A DNA stretch of 64,000 nt from JBGAPI01 sp044221335 (GTDB taxonomy: Bacteria; Pseudomonadota; Gammaproteobacteria; Xanthomonadales; Ahniellaceae), in contig JBGAPI010000009.1 of NCBI GenBank assembly GCA_044221335.1, forward strand, positions 1-64,000, written 5' to 3'. The position numbers and the translations under genes were made by a program. Below, piece by piece: positions 48,811-58,065 of this stretch (position 1 is its first letter; every line of letters starts with the position of its first letter). A model generated the notes under the pieces. That model saw only the letters and a list, made by a program, of their open reading frames with translations. It did not search any database and was not told the origin of the DNA.

Positions 48811-49815
48811 TCATGCCGTGTCGCGCAACGGCAACTTGGAGGCCGCTCCGGCGACCTCCCGGACCAGCTCCGGCAGCAGGTAGCCTGGGAGCAACGTGCG
48901 CAAGCTGGCGTGAAGATGGAGCGCCCGGGCGTCGTCGACTTCGAAGTGCGCGGCGCCATGCACGCGGTCCAGCTGGTGCAGGTAGTAGGGCTGCACGCCG
49001 ACCTCGTAGAGCCGCTCGGACAGCTCGGCGAGCGTCTCGGCGCGATCGTTGACGCCGGCCAGCAGCACCGTCTGGTTGTACAGCCGCGCCCCGGCCCGGG
49101 CGAGGCGGGCGCAGGCGGCGGCCACCGCGGCGTCGATCTCCCGCGGGTGATTGGCGTGCAGCACCACCGCCACCGGCCAGGGCAGCGCGGACAACCAGTC
49201 GGTCAGCTCGCCGTCGACCCGGTCCGGCAGCACGATCGGCAGGCGGGTGTGGATGCGCAGCCGGCGCAGGTGCGGGATCGTCGCCAGCGCGTCGGTGAGC
49301 TGGCGCAGCTTCGCGGTCGCCAGCGACCAGGGGTCGCCGCCGGACAGCAGGACCTCGTGGATGTCGGGATGGTCGCGCAGCCAGGCCAGCGCGTCCCGCC
49401 AGTCGTCGCGGGCGGCGAGCTCGTCCGCGTAGGGGAAGGCCCGGCGGAAGCAGTAGCGGCAGTGGACGGCACAGCTGCCGGTGGCGATCAGCAGGGCACG
49501 CCCGGCGTACTTGCCCAGCAGGCCGGTCGCGCCGCGGGCGGCGAGGTCGCCGACGGCATCGTCGCTGTAGCCGGCCACGCGCAACCCCTCGGCCGCCAGC
49601 GGCAGCACCTGGCGCAGCAGCGGGTCGGAGGCGTCGCCGCGGCGCATGCGGGCGAGGAAGGCCTCCGGGACCCGGACCGGGAAACCGTGGTCGGACAGCC
49701 CATCCGGCACGGGCAGGTCGAGACGGCGGAGCAGCGTGGCGGCGTCGGTGACGGCCTCGCGCCACTGCCGGCGCCAGTCGGACGGCTGCGGAGACCGTGA
49801 GGAAGCGGGTATCAT
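48811..49815 (-). CDS. epmB: EF-P beta-lysylation protein EpmB
   Basis: Radical SAM/PLP aminomutase that makes (R)-beta-lysine for EF-P. The 334-aa protein has the cluster motif CAVHCRYC (Cys115, 119, 122), EVLLSGGDPWSLA and the C-terminal LPGYLLPELVREVAGAASK of lysine 2,3-aminomutase relatives. The ATG at 49815 fits the family length; a longer version adds residues without a match. Divergent from efp, its substrate gene. epmA is not in the window. Confidence 0.93.
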   Translation of the reverse strand: MIPASSRSPQPSDWRRQWREAVTDAATLLRRLDLPVPDGLSDHGFPVRVPEAFLARMRRGDASDPLLRQVLPLAAEGLRVAGYSDDAVGDLAARGATGLLGKYAGRALLIATGSCAVHCRYCFRRAFPYADELAARDDWRDALAWLRDHPDIHEVLLSGGDPWSLATAKLRQLTDALATIPHLRRLRIHTRLPIVLPDRVDGELTDWLSALPWPVAVVLHANHPREIDAAVAAACARLARAGARLYNQTVLLAGVNDRAETLAELSERLYEVGVQPYYLHQLDRVHGAAHFEVDDARALHLHASLRTLLPGYLLPELVREVAGAASKLPLRDTA

Positions 49816-49922
49816 TGAGGACTTTATTCGTTCCGGGATGGCAGCAGGGCAGGTCGGCCCTGCGCACGATCCGTCCATTGTAGCGGTCGCACCCGGGGCA
49901 TTCGATCAATCAGGAGCTTGTG

Positions 49923-50489
49923 ATGGCCAGCTATGGCATGAACGACGTCAAGAACGGCATGAAGATCATCGTCGATGGGTATCCGTGCACCATCATCGAC
50001 ACCGAATACGTCAAGCCGGGCAAGGGCCAGGCCTTCACCCGCGTGAAGTACCGCAACCTCAAGTCCGGCCGCGTGGTCGAACTGACGATGAAGTCGACCG
50101 ACTCGCTGGAAGCCGCCGACGTCGTCGACACCGACATGGAGTTCCTCTACAGCGACGGCGAGTTCTGGCACTTCATGCATCCGGAGAGCCACGAGCAGAT
50201 CGGCGCCGACAAGACCGCGATGGGCGACGCCGCGAAGTGGCTGAAGGGCAACGAGGTCTGCGTGGTGACGCTGTTCAACGGCGCGCCGCTGGTGATCTCC
50301 CCGCCGAACTTCGTCGAGCTCGAGATCACCCAGACCGACCCGGGCGTCCGCGGCGACACGTCGGGCGGCGGCGGCAAGCCGGCCACGCTGGAAACCGGCG
50401 CGGTGGTGCGGGTGCCGCTGTTCGTCGGGCAGAACGAGAAGATCAAGGTGGACACGCGGACCGGCGAGTACGTTTCGCGCGTCAAGTAA
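49923..50489 (+). CDS. efp: Translation elongation factor P
   Basis: Relieves ribosome stalling at polyproline stretches. The 188-aa protein has three beta-barrel domains. The modified lysine is Lys34 in KPGKGQAF, the loop that EpmA/EpmB lysylate, in agreement with the divergent epmB. SD AGGAG precedes the ATG at 49923; the GTG directly before it is less likely. Confidence 0.97.
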   Translation: MASYGMNDVKNGMKIIVDGYPCTIIDTEYVKPGKGQAFTRVKYRNLKSGRVVELTMKSTDSLEAADVVDTDMEFLYSDGEFWHFMHPESHEQIGADKTAMGDAAKWLKGNEVCVVTLFNGAPLVISPPNFVELEITQTDPGVRGDTSGGGGKPATLETGAVVRVPLFVGQNEKIKVDTRTGEYVSRVK

Positions 50490-50610
50490 GGCGGAATTGG
50501 CCGCGCGAATTCCGTGACGGCGCCTCGCGCCGGGACTGCCGAAGAGCGGTTGGAATCACAGCAACAGCGACGTGGCGCCGGCGCCTGCGCCGGCGGCCTT
50601 CGAGGGATTT

Positions 50611-51924
50611 ATGCGATCGGTCGATCTGGTCATCGAAGCGCGGCACATGGTTCCGATCGAGCCGCACGGGGTGGTCCTCGCGGATCACGCCGTCGCGGTG
50701 GAGGGCGGCGACATCGTCGGCCTCGGGCCGATCGCCGAGATCGCTGCGCGGTTCACCGCACGAGAGACGGTGCAACTGCGCGAGCATGCGCTGCTGCCGG
50801 GCCTGGTCAACGCCCACACCCACAACCCGATGACGCTGATGCGCGGGCTCGCCGACGACCTGCCGCTGATGCGCTGGCTCGGCGAACACATCTGGCCGGC
50901 CGAGGCCCGGGTGATGGGACCGGACTTCGTGCGCGACGGCGTCGAACTCGCGATCGCGGAGATGCTGCGCGGCGGCACCACCTGCTGCAACGAGAACTAC
51001 TTCTTCCCCGACGTGCAGGCGGCGACCTATCGCCGCGCCGGTTTCCGGGCGATGGTCGGGCTGCCGTTCATCGAATTCCCGAGCGCCTGGGCGCAGACCC
51101 GCGACGAATACTTCGACCGCGCGCTCGCCGTGCACGACGAGTACCGCAACGAAGACCTCGTCCGCACCGCGTTCGCGCCGCACGCGCCCTACACGGTGGC
51201 CGACGAGACCTTCAGCCGGGTGCGGATGCTGGCCGACCAGTTGAACACGCCGGTCCACGTGCATGTGCACGAGACCGCGCAGGAGGTCGAGGACGCCCGT
51301 CGCGACCTCGGCGCGCGCCCGCTGGCGCGGCTGGCGGGGCTGGGCCTCGTCAACCGCTCGCTGATCGCGGTCCACATGACCCAGCTCACCGACGCCGAGA
51401 TCGAGCTCTGCGCGCGCCACGGCGTCTCCGTCGTGCATTGCCCCGAATCCAACCTCAAGCTTGCCAGCGGCTTCTGTCCGGTGGCGAAGCTCATCGCCGC
51501 CGGCGTCAACGTCGCGCTCGGTACCGATGGCTGCGCGTCCAACAACGACCTCGACTTGTTCGGCGAGATGCGCACCGCGGCGCTGCTCGCGAAGGGCGTC
51601 GCGGGCGATGCCAGCGTGGTCGACGCCGCCACCGCACTCCGGATGGCGACCCTGAACGGCGCGAAGGCCCTCGGCTGGGACGCGCGGATCGGCTCGATCG
51701 AGGTCGGCAAGGCCGCCGACCTGACGGCCGTGCGCCTCGACGAGATCGAGACCCAGCCGCTGTACTCGGTGGCGTCGCAACTGGTCTATGCCGGCAACCG
51801 CCGCCAGGTCAGCGACGTCTGGATCGCGGGCCGCCGCAAGCTCGCCGCCGGCGAGCTGGTCGGGATCGACCGCGCGGCGCTGCTCGCACGCGCCGCCGAA
51901 TGGGCGGTCCGGATCGCGGCATGA
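50611..51924 (+). CDS. mtaD: 5'-methylthioadenosine/S-adenosylhomocysteine deaminase, TRZ/ATZ family
   Basis: A 437-aa amidohydrolase with HTH metal ligands at 69-71 (LVNAHTHNP), VHVHVHETAQEVED, HCPESNLKLASG and LGTDGCASNNDLDLF. It deaminates methylthioadenosine or S-adenosylhomocysteine, feeding purine salvage. First gene of the mtaD-ubiG-mupP order known from pseudomonads. The ATG at 50611 follows GAGGG; its stop overlaps ubiG (ATGA). Confidence 0.9.
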   Translation: MRSVDLVIEARHMVPIEPHGVVLADHAVAVEGGDIVGLGPIAEIAARFTARETVQLREHALLPGLVNAHTHNPMTLMRGLADDLPLMRWLGEHIWPAEARVMGPDFVRDGVELAIAEMLRGGTTCCNENYFFPDVQAATYRRAGFRAMVGLPFIEFPSAWAQTRDEYFDRALAVHDEYRNEDLVRTAFAPHAPYTVADETFSRVRMLADQLNTPVHVHVHETAQEVEDARRDLGARPLARLAGLGLVNRSLIAVHMTQLTDAEIELCARHGVSVVHCPESNLKLASGFCPVAKLIAAGVNVALGTDGCASNNDLDLFGEMRTAALLAKGVAGDASVVDAATALRMATLNGAKALGWDARIGSIEVGKAADLTAVRLDEIETQPLYSVASQLVYAGNRRQVSDVWIAGRRKLAAGELVGIDRAALLARAAEWAVRIAA

Positions 51925-52637
51925 GCACCGCCGCGGCCGCCCGCAACGTCGACCCCGCCGAACTCGCCAAGTTCGACAAGCTGGCGCATCGCTGGTGGGA
52001 CCCCGACGGCGAGTCGCGGCCGCTGCACGCGATGAACCCGGTGCGGCTGTCCTTCGTACAGGAATTCGCGGCCGTGAAGGGCGCACGCGCACTCGACGTC
52101 GGTTGCGGCGGGGGCCTGTTCTCGGAGGCGCTGGCCGCTGCCGGAGCGACCGTCACCGGCATCGACCTCTCGGACGGCGTGCTGGGCGTCGCGCGCCTGC
52201 ACCTGTTCGAGTCGGGGCTCGCCGTCGACTATCGCGCGAGTTCGGCCGAGGATCTCGCCGCCGCCGAGCCGGCAAGCTTCGATCTGGTCGCCTGCCTCGA
52301 GATGCTGGAGCACGTGCCCGATCCGCGCGCGGTGATCGGCGCCTGCGCCCGTCTGCTCGCGCCCGGCGGCAAGCTCTTCCTGTCGACCATCAACCGCACG
52401 CCGGTCGCTTTCGCCGGTGCGATCGTCGGCGCCGAATACCTGCTCGGCCTGCTGCCGCGCGGCACCCACGAGTACGCGCGCTTCATCCGGCCGAGCGAGA
52501 TGGCGTCGTGGCTGCGGGCTGCCGGGCTCGAGCTGCGCGCCCTGCGCGGCGTTCGCTACGACCCGTTCAGCCGCAAGGCCGCCTTCACCGATCGTCTCGA
52601 GATCAACTATCTCGTCTATGCCGAGCGGGTCGACTGA
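51921..52637 (+). CDS. ubiG: Ubiquinone O-methyltransferase
   Basis: SAM methyltransferase for both O-methylations of ubiquinone. The 238-aa protein has KFDKLAHRWWDPDGESRPLH (the diagnostic UbiG N-terminus), the SAM motif LDVGCGGGLFSE (59-70), CLEMLEHVPDP and STINRTP. Coupled to mtaD by an ATGA overlap. ispB in the same window also serves ubiquinone synthesis. Confidence 0.97.
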   Translation: MSTAAAARNVDPAELAKFDKLAHRWWDPDGESRPLHAMNPVRLSFVQEFAAVKGARALDVGCGGGLFSEALAAAGATVTGIDLSDGVLGVARLHLFESGLAVDYRASSAEDLAAAEPASFDLVACLEMLEHVPDPRAVIGACARLLAPGGKLFLSTINRTPVAFAGAIVGAEYLLGLLPRGTHEYARFIRPSEMASWLRAAGLELRALRGVRYDPFSRKAAFTDRLEINYLVYAERVD

Positions 52638-52792
52638 GGAATGGGACCCGACGGCATGCCTGCTCGCGATGTACTTTCGGTCGCACGTCCGGACCGCCAC
52701 GCCGCCCCGCCGGGGCCCGGGAATCGCTCCGTCCTGGCCGGAGCTAGCCATTCCGCATCGATGCGGCCGTCGCCGGAACCGTCGGAGCCATG

Positions 52793-53455
52793 ATGGACTA
52801 TTCGCCCAAGATGGTGCTGTTCGACCTGGACGGCACGCTCGCCGACACCGCGCCGGACATGATCCGGGCGGTCAATCGCCTGCGCGCCGAGGTCGATCTG
52901 GGGCCGGTGCCGGAGGAGAGCCTGCGACCGCTGGTGTCGCGGGGCGGCGCGGCGATGGTGCGCGCCGGCTTCCCGGAATTCCGCGAGGCGGAGTCGATGT
53001 TCCTCGACCGCTTCCTCGGCATGTACAGCGATCGCGTCGCCGAACTGACCGAACTGTTCCCGGGCATGGCCGAAGTCCTGCGCCTGCTCGAGCTCAAGGG
53101 CAAGATGTGGGGCGTGGTCACCAACAAGCCGGGCTGGCTGGCGCGGCCGGTGCTGGCGGGCCTCCGGCTCGAACGGCGCTGCAGCGTGCTGGTCGCCGGC
53201 GATACCCTGGCCAAGCGCAAGCCGGAGCCGGATCCGATCCTGCATGCGCTCGGCGCCTTCGGGATGAAGCCGCACAACGGCATCATGATCGGCGACGATC
53301 GTCGCGACATCGAGTCGGCGCGCGCCGCGGGTGTGAAGTCGGTCCTGGCCCGCTGGGGCTACATCCCGGAGGACGAGGATCCCGAGGCGTGGGGCGCCGA
53401 CATCGCCTGTGATCGGCCGATGGATCTCCTGCCGGTGCTCGGCCTGAAGGGATGA
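52793..53455 (+). CDS. mupP: HAD phosphatase, MupP/Gph type
   Basis: A 220-aa HAD hydrolase with FDLDGTLADT (nucleophile Asp11, acid Asp13), VVTNKPGWLARPVL, KRKPEPDPI and GDDRRDIESARAAG. The family is annotated as phosphoglycolate phosphatase. The position directly after ubiG is where pseudomonads encode MupP, the MurNAc-6-phosphate phosphatase of peptidoglycan recycling, so MupP is favoured. The start at 52793 has GGAG 5 nt upstream; an ATG one codon earlier is too close to it. Confidence 0.85.
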   Translation: MDYSPKMVLFDLDGTLADTAPDMIRAVNRLRAEVDLGPVPEESLRPLVSRGGAAMVRAGFPEFREAESMFLDRFLGMYSDRVAELTELFPGMAEVLRLLELKGKMWGVVTNKPGWLARPVLAGLRLERRCSVLVAGDTLAKRKPEPDPILHALGAFGMKPHNGIMIGDDRRDIESARAAGVKSVLARWGYIPEDEDPEAWGADIACDRPMDLLPVLGLKG

Positions 53456-54267
53456 GCGATTCGCGCTCGGCGCTCGACGCGCACCTGGCCGACTGGGAGC
53501 GCCACGTACCGGCGGCACGGCTGGCGGCCTTGCTCCTGGGCGACGCCTGGCCGTCCGGGCAGCGCGCTCTGGCGTGGATCGAGCACGACTGGCTGGCGGC
53601 GGCGCTGACCATCGACGAGCCCGGCGTCCGCGAGGCGCGGCTCGGCTGGTGGTCGGAGGAACTGTCGCGCTGGGCCTCCGGGCATCCGCATCACCCGGTG
53701 CTGGCCGCGGTGCCGGCCGATGCCGACGCCCGCACGGCGTTGCCGGTCGCGTTCGCCGCCTGCGTCGATCTCGCCGAGCAGGACAGCATCGCCACCATCA
53801 CCGAGCTGGTCGATGCGCTGGCCGCGGTCGCGGCTCCCCTGCGCGGGCGCCGTGCCGACGACGGACTGCGCGCGACGGCGGCCGTGCTGCTGGCCGCGCA
53901 ACTGCGCGACTGGGACGCCTTCGCGAGCGCCGATCGCGGCCGGGTGCCGCTGCTGTCGCTCGCGCGGGCCGGCCTTGCGCGAACCGACGCGACCGCGGAC
54001 GGCGGCGGACGTGAGCGCGCCTTCGCCGCGCTGCTGTCCGACCTCGGGCTGCTGCTCGACGATTCGCCCCTGGCGAGCGGATTCGATGGAATACGTCAGC
54101 GGGTGGAGGCAGGCTGGTGCCGTCGCGCGCGACGGGAGCCCGCCCGCGCACTGGCCGGCGAGCTGCCACCCTGGCGCTGGCCGGATGTGTTCGCCTGCTG
54201 GCGCCTGGCGCGGGCGGCGCGGCGACACTGGAACGCGGACGCCGCGACGCGCGAGCGCGCGGCTTGA
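53452..54267 (+). CDS. Squalene/phytoene synthase-like protein, degenerate
   Basis: A 271-aa all-helical protein with the general look of the trans-isoprenyl synthase fold, in particular EPGVREARLGWWSEELSRWA near residue 55. This matches the block after the first Asp-rich motif in phytoene synthase relatives. The usual DxxxD metal motifs are not clearly present, so catalysis is doubtful. It overlaps mupP by ATGA and precedes folE2 by 29 bp. Its role is unknown; family assignment is moderate. Confidence 0.6.
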   Translation: MSDSRSALDAHLADWERHVPAARLAALLLGDAWPSGQRALAWIEHDWLAAALTIDEPGVREARLGWWSEELSRWASGHPHHPVLAAVPADADARTALPVAFAACVDLAEQDSIATITELVDALAAVAAPLRGRRADDGLRATAAVLLAAQLRDWDAFASADRGRVPLLSLARAGLARTDATADGGGRERAFAALLSDLGLLLDDSPLASGFDGIRQRVEAGWCRRARREPARALAGELPPWRWPDVFACWRLARAARRHWNADAATRERAA

Positions 54268-54296
54268 GTCGACGATGCAACGATGCGGATGATGCG

Positions 54297-55244
54297 ATGA
54301 GCCACCACGACTACCACGCCGCCGGGCGGATCATGCCCGACCTTTCCGACCATGCCGTCAGCGGCGCGGCGCGCCGCGTCTCCTGGGTCGGCATGCGCGG
54401 CATCGAGCTGCCGCTGTCCCTCCGGGACCCGGCCGGGCGGCAGTTCGAGGTCCCGGCGCGGGTCGACTGCGGCGTCGACCTCGCCGATCCGGGGCAGCGC
54501 GGCATCCACATGTCACGGCTCTACCTGAAGCTCGCCGAAGCCCTGCCGCGGCGCCCGCTGTCCCCCGCGATGATCGACGCGCTGCTCGCCGAGCTGCTCG
54601 ACACCCAGAAGGCACTGTCGACCCGCGTCGAGCTGGCGCTCGCGTTCGACCGGATGCTCGAACGCCCGGCGCTGGTCAGCGCGAACCGCGGCTGGCGGCG
54701 CTACCCGCTGCGGCTGCGGGCGTCGCGCACGGCAGCCGGAACGATCCACGAACTCGGCGTGACGTTGCTGTATTCGTCGACCTGCCCGAGCTCCGCGGCG
54801 CTGGCCCGCCAGGTCGCGGCCGAGCGCTTCGTCGCCGAGCACGGCAGGACGGAGACCGTGCCGACCCGCGACATCGCCGACTGGCTGCGCGGCGACCATG
54901 GCATGCCGGCGACGCCGCACGCGCAGCGCAGCCGGGCCGACATCGCCGTGCGACTCGCCGCGGCCGGCGACTATCCCTACGAGGCGCTCATCGACGACAT
55001 CGAGCAGGTGCTGGCGACGCCGGTGCAGACCGCGGTGAAGCGCGAGGACGAACAGGCCTTCGCGGTCGCCAACGCCGCCAACCTGATGTTCTGCGAGGAC
55101 GCCGTCCGCCGCGTCGCGTCCCTGCTCGACCGCCGCGCCGATGTCGCCGATTTCCGGGTCCAGGTCGAGCACCTGGAGAGCCTGCATCCGCACGATGCCG
55201 TGGCGGTCGACGTGAAAGGTGTCGAAGGTGGTTTTCGCGCGTAG
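54297..55244 (+). CDS. folE2: GTP cyclohydrolase FolE2 (type IB)
   Basis: Zinc-independent GTP cyclohydrolase, first step of folate synthesis. The 315-aa protein has WVGMRGIELPLSLRDPAGR, VDCGVDLADPGQRGIHMSRL and HAQRSRADIAVRL. The active-site region reads STCPSSAALARQ; the second Cys of the familiar CPCS is Ser here. The start at 54297 opens the family N-terminus. No Zur-like site is evident upstream. Last gene of the mtaD operon; its TAG stop is in a GTAG head. Confidence 0.88.
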   Translation: MSHHDYHAAGRIMPDLSDHAVSGAARRVSWVGMRGIELPLSLRDPAGRQFEVPARVDCGVDLADPGQRGIHMSRLYLKLAEALPRRPLSPAMIDALLAELLDTQKALSTRVELALAFDRMLERPALVSANRGWRRYPLRLRASRTAAGTIHELGVTLLYSSTCPSSAALARQVAAERFVAEHGRTETVPTRDIADWLRGDHGMPATPHAQRSRADIAVRLAAAGDYPYEALIDDIEQVLATPVQTAVKREDEQAFAVANAANLMFCEDAVRRVASLLDRRADVADFRVQVEHLESLHPHDAVAVDVKGVEGGFRA

Positions 55245-55369
55245 GGTGCGTCTTTGACGCAGCGGCGGGGAGGCTGCAATGGCGCCTCGCATCAGGGCCC
55301 AGGGCGCAGGGCCCTCGGCGACATCGGTACGACGACGCGCATCGGATCGGCGGGCAGTGCCCGCGCTAC
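55241..55369. repeat. REP-like pair giving both stop codons of convergent folE2 and M23 genes
   Basis: GTAGGGTGCGTC-TTT-GACGCA at 55241 contains the folE2 TAG. GGCGGGCA/TGCCCGCG with CTAC at 55349-55369 contains the TAG of the minus-strand peptidase gene. A GGGCCCAGGGCGCAGGGCCC run (55295-55314) lies between. Confidence 0.85.
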
Positions 55370-56214
55370 GGAGCGCCGAGCATCCGCTCCGGATCCACTC
55401 GCGTCTCGAACCAGTTCATCCCCCAGTGCAGGTGCGGCCCGGTGGCGCGTCCGGTGGCACCGACCGTGGCGATCGCCTGGCCTTGAGCGACGCGTTCGCC
55501 GAGCTTCACGTCCAGGCGCGACAGGTGGATGAAGGTCGAGGACACCCCGTGGCCGTGGTCGATCACCAGGGTGCCGCCGGTGAGGTAGAGGTCCGGTGCG
55601 GCGAAGATCACGATGCCGGGCGCCGGCGCCTTCACCGGCGTGCCGGCCGGCGCGGCGATGTCGAAACCGGGGTGCGGGTCCTTCGGCTTGCCGTTCAGGA
55701 TCCGCTGGTTGCCCCAGTGGCCGCTGATCCGGCCGTGCACCGGCCATTCGAAGCGGGCGAGGAAGTCGAGGCGGTCGTCGTCGCGCACCCGCGCCGCCGC
55801 CACGGCCGCCTGCTCGCGCGCGATCCGAGCGGCGATCTCCGGCGGCGGCTCCACGGTCGCCGGTGGCACGCCGTCGACGCGCTCGGTGTCGTAGTGGCGC
55901 GTCGCCACGTCGAAGGCGACGTCGCGTGATCTTCCGGTGGCGTCGGTCAGCGTCAGGTGCTGCGGCGAGGTGACGTCGCGCCCCAGCCCGAACACGATCT
56001 CGCCATCGGGCCCGACGCGCAGCGTGTGGTCGCCGAATCTCGCGCGGCATTCCGGAGCCACGCGGGCGATCACCAGGCTGCCTTGCTCGATCCGCTTCGG
56101 CAGTCGCGGTGAGCAGGTGTCGTCGGCGCGCGCGGTCGCGACGCCGCAGAGCAGCACGGCCAGGACCGCCGGCAACCGGTGGCAGGACGACGGCGCGCGG
56201 TCAGGACCCGTCAC
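55366..56214 (-). CDS. Exported M23 family metallopeptidase (LytM-like)
   Basis: A 282-aa protein with a signal peptide (RLPAVLAVLLCGVATARA). An N-terminal beta domain is followed by the M23 catalytic domain. The zinc ligands are His181 and Asp185 in HPGFD and His263 in HLHWG, with His261 as catalytic base. All are intact, so it is probably an active peptidoglycan endopeptidase. GTG at 56214 is chosen because GGAG is 5 nt upstream; a GTG two codons earlier abuts it. It lies 30 bp downstream of pyrC on the same strand. Confidence 0.9.
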   Translation of the reverse strand: MTGPDRAPSSCHRLPAVLAVLLCGVATARADDTCSPRLPKRIEQGSLVIARVAPECRARFGDHTLRVGPDGEIVFGLGRDVTSPQHLTLTDATGRSRDVAFDVATRHYDTERVDGVPPATVEPPPEIAARIAREQAAVAAARVRDDDRLDFLARFEWPVHGRISGHWGNQRILNGKPKDPHPGFDIAAPAGTPVKAPAPGIVIFAAPDLYLTGGTLVIDHGHGVSSTFIHLSRLDVKLGERVAQGQAIATVGATGRATGPHLHWGMNWFETRVDPERMLGAP

Positions 56215-56244
56215 GTCCACTCCGGAGCACGTCTCGACGCTGGC

Positions 56245-57588
56245 TCACTCTCGTCCGCGACCGATGTCGAGCCGCCGCCCGAGCTGGCTGTCGTTCACCC
56301 GGCCGTCCTCGTAGGCGAGGTGGCCGTTGACCCAGGTGGCGGCGATCGTGGAGCGGAATTCGTAGTTCTCGAACGGCGACCAGCCGCATTTCGACAGCAC
56401 CTCGGAGGCGAGGCGCCGATGCGGCTTGTCCGTATCGACCAGCACCAGGTCGGCGAAGGCGCCTTCGCGGACCCAGCCGCGATCCTTCACGCCGAACAGA
56501 CGCGCCGGCGAGTGGCAGGCGCGCTCGACGAGGAGTTCCATCGACAGCGAGCCCTCGTGCACGCACTCCAGCGCCGCCAGCAGGCAATCCTGCACCAGCG
56601 GCAGGCCGGACGGGGCGGTCTCGTAGGGCTGGGCCTTCTCGGCGACCGTGTGCGGCGCGTGGTCGGTGGCGAGGATGTCGATCCGTCCGTCGGCGAGCGC
56701 CTCGATCAGCGCGGCACGGTCGCTCGCGGCCTTCACCGAGGGATTGCACTTCAGCCGGTTGCCGAGGTGATCGTAGTCGGCCTCGTCGAAGCGCAGGAAA
56801 TGCACGCAGGTCTCGGCGGTGATGGTCTTGCCGGAGATCGGGCCGGGCTGGAACAGGTCGAGCTCGTCGGCGGTGGAGATGTGCAGCACGTGCAGCCGCG
56901 CGCGGTGCTTGCGCGCCAGCGAGGTCGCGAGCTGCGACGACTTCAGGCAGGCCTCGCGGCTGCGGATGTAGGGATGGCGGCGGGCCGACAGCTGGTCGCC
57001 GAACTGGACCCGCTCGCGCGCGAGGTTGGCGTCGATCGTCGGGCTGTCCTCGCAATGGGTGACGATCAGCAGCGGCGCGTGCCGGAAGACCTTGTCGAGG
57101 ATCTCCGGGTTGTCGACCAGCATGTTGCCGGTGGACGCTCCCATGAACACCTTGATGCCGCAGGCCTGGCCGATCTTCAGCTTCTTGATCGTCTCGAGGT
57201 TGTCGTTGGTGGCGCCGAAGTAGAATGCGTAGTTGGCGACCGACGTGCGCGCGGCACGGGCGTACTTGTCGTCGAGCGCGTCGAAGGTCGTCGTGGTCGG
57301 CTTGGTGTTCGGCATCTCCATGAAGCTGGTGATGCCGCCGGCGACCGCGGCGCGCGATTCGGTCGCGATGTCGGCCTTGTGCTCGAGGCCGGGCTCGCGG
57401 AAGTGCACCTGGTCGTCGATCATTCCGGGCAGCAGGTAGCGGCCGGCGGCGTCGATCACCCGCTCGCCCGGCTTCGCTTCGAGGCCGGAGAAGATGTGGT
57501 CGATGCGGTCGCCGACGATACGCACATCGGACTCGATGGTGCGGCGGTCGCTGACGATCCGCGCGTTGGTGATCAGAAAGTCGGCCAT
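56245..57588 (-). CDS. pyrC: Dihydroorotase
   Basis: Closes carbamoyl-aspartate to dihydroorotate in pyrimidine synthesis. At 447 aa it is of the long (class I-type) form. The metal site reads DDQVHFREPG at 58-67: the first His of the usual HxH is Gln60, a variant found in the DDQVHFREPG lineage. The bridging lysine region GIKVFMGASTGNML and the catalytic loop ATDHAPHT are intact. The start at 57588 is the first ATG of the family N-terminus. Confidence 0.9.
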   Translation of the reverse strand: MADFLITNARIVSDRRTIESDVRIVGDRIDHIFSGLEAKPGERVIDAAGRYLLPGMIDDQVHFREPGLEHKADIATESRAAVAGGITSFMEMPNTKPTTTTFDALDDKYARAARTSVANYAFYFGATNDNLETIKKLKIGQACGIKVFMGASTGNMLVDNPEILDKVFRHAPLLIVTHCEDSPTIDANLARERVQFGDQLSARRHPYIRSREACLKSSQLATSLARKHRARLHVLHISTADELDLFQPGPISGKTITAETCVHFLRFDEADYDHLGNRLKCNPSVKAASDRAALIEALADGRIDILATDHAPHTVAEKAQPYETAPSGLPLVQDCLLAALECVHEGSLSMELLVERACHSPARLFGVKDRGWVREGAFADLVLVDTDKPHRRLASEVLSKCGWSPFENYEFRSTIAATWVNGHLAYEDGRVNDSQLGRRLDIGRGRE

Positions 57589-57726
57589 ACCGAACCCGTT
57601 CGCGGCGACGTGAAGGTGGAGTCTAGCGGCATCGTGCGGGCCCGGAACGCGGCCGGCACGGACCGCGATGTCCGCTTTCCTGTGCCGCCGTCGTTCTTCC
57701 GGGAATCAGCGAACGGGGACGCGACC

Positions 57727-58053
57727 GTGCGGACAGCAGCGTGGGTACTGGTGGGATGCGTGGCGATCGCCGCGGCGGGCGATTGCGCCGGCGCGGAGCG
57801 GGTCGTTCCGGCAGCGGCGAGCGCCGCCCAGTCGACACCGGACGGCAGCCTGACCGGCGGCAGTTACCGCCTGGATCCGGTGATCGCGGCGGGCGGCGGC
57901 GAGTCGGCCGACGCCCGCCTGCTGCTGGTCGGCAGCGTCGGCCAGGCCGACGTCGCAGTCAGCTACGGCGGGGGAGCGATCGTCGCGATCGGCTTCTGGA
58001 CGCCGACCGCGCCGTCCGCGCTCGATCGCCTGTTTCTCGATGGATTCGAATAG
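57727..58053 (+). CDS. Small exported protein ending in LFLDGFE
   Basis: A 108-aa paralogue of the protein at 42599. It has a signal peptide (AAWVLVGCVAIAAAGDCAGA), then GSLTGGSYRLDPVIAAGGGE, LLVGSVGQADVAVSYGGGAI and the C-terminal LDRLFLDGFE. GTG at 57727 is preceded by GGGGA. The stop is followed by AGGAG, the SD of the next gene 12 bp on, so the two are co-translated. Function unknown. Confidence 0.7.
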   Translation: MRTAAWVLVGCVAIAAAGDCAGAERVVPAAASAAQSTPDGSLTGGSYRLDPVIAAGGGESADARLLLVGSVGQADVAVSYGGGAIVAIGFWTPTAPSALDRLFLDGFE

Positions 58054-58065
58054 GAGCCTGCCGTC

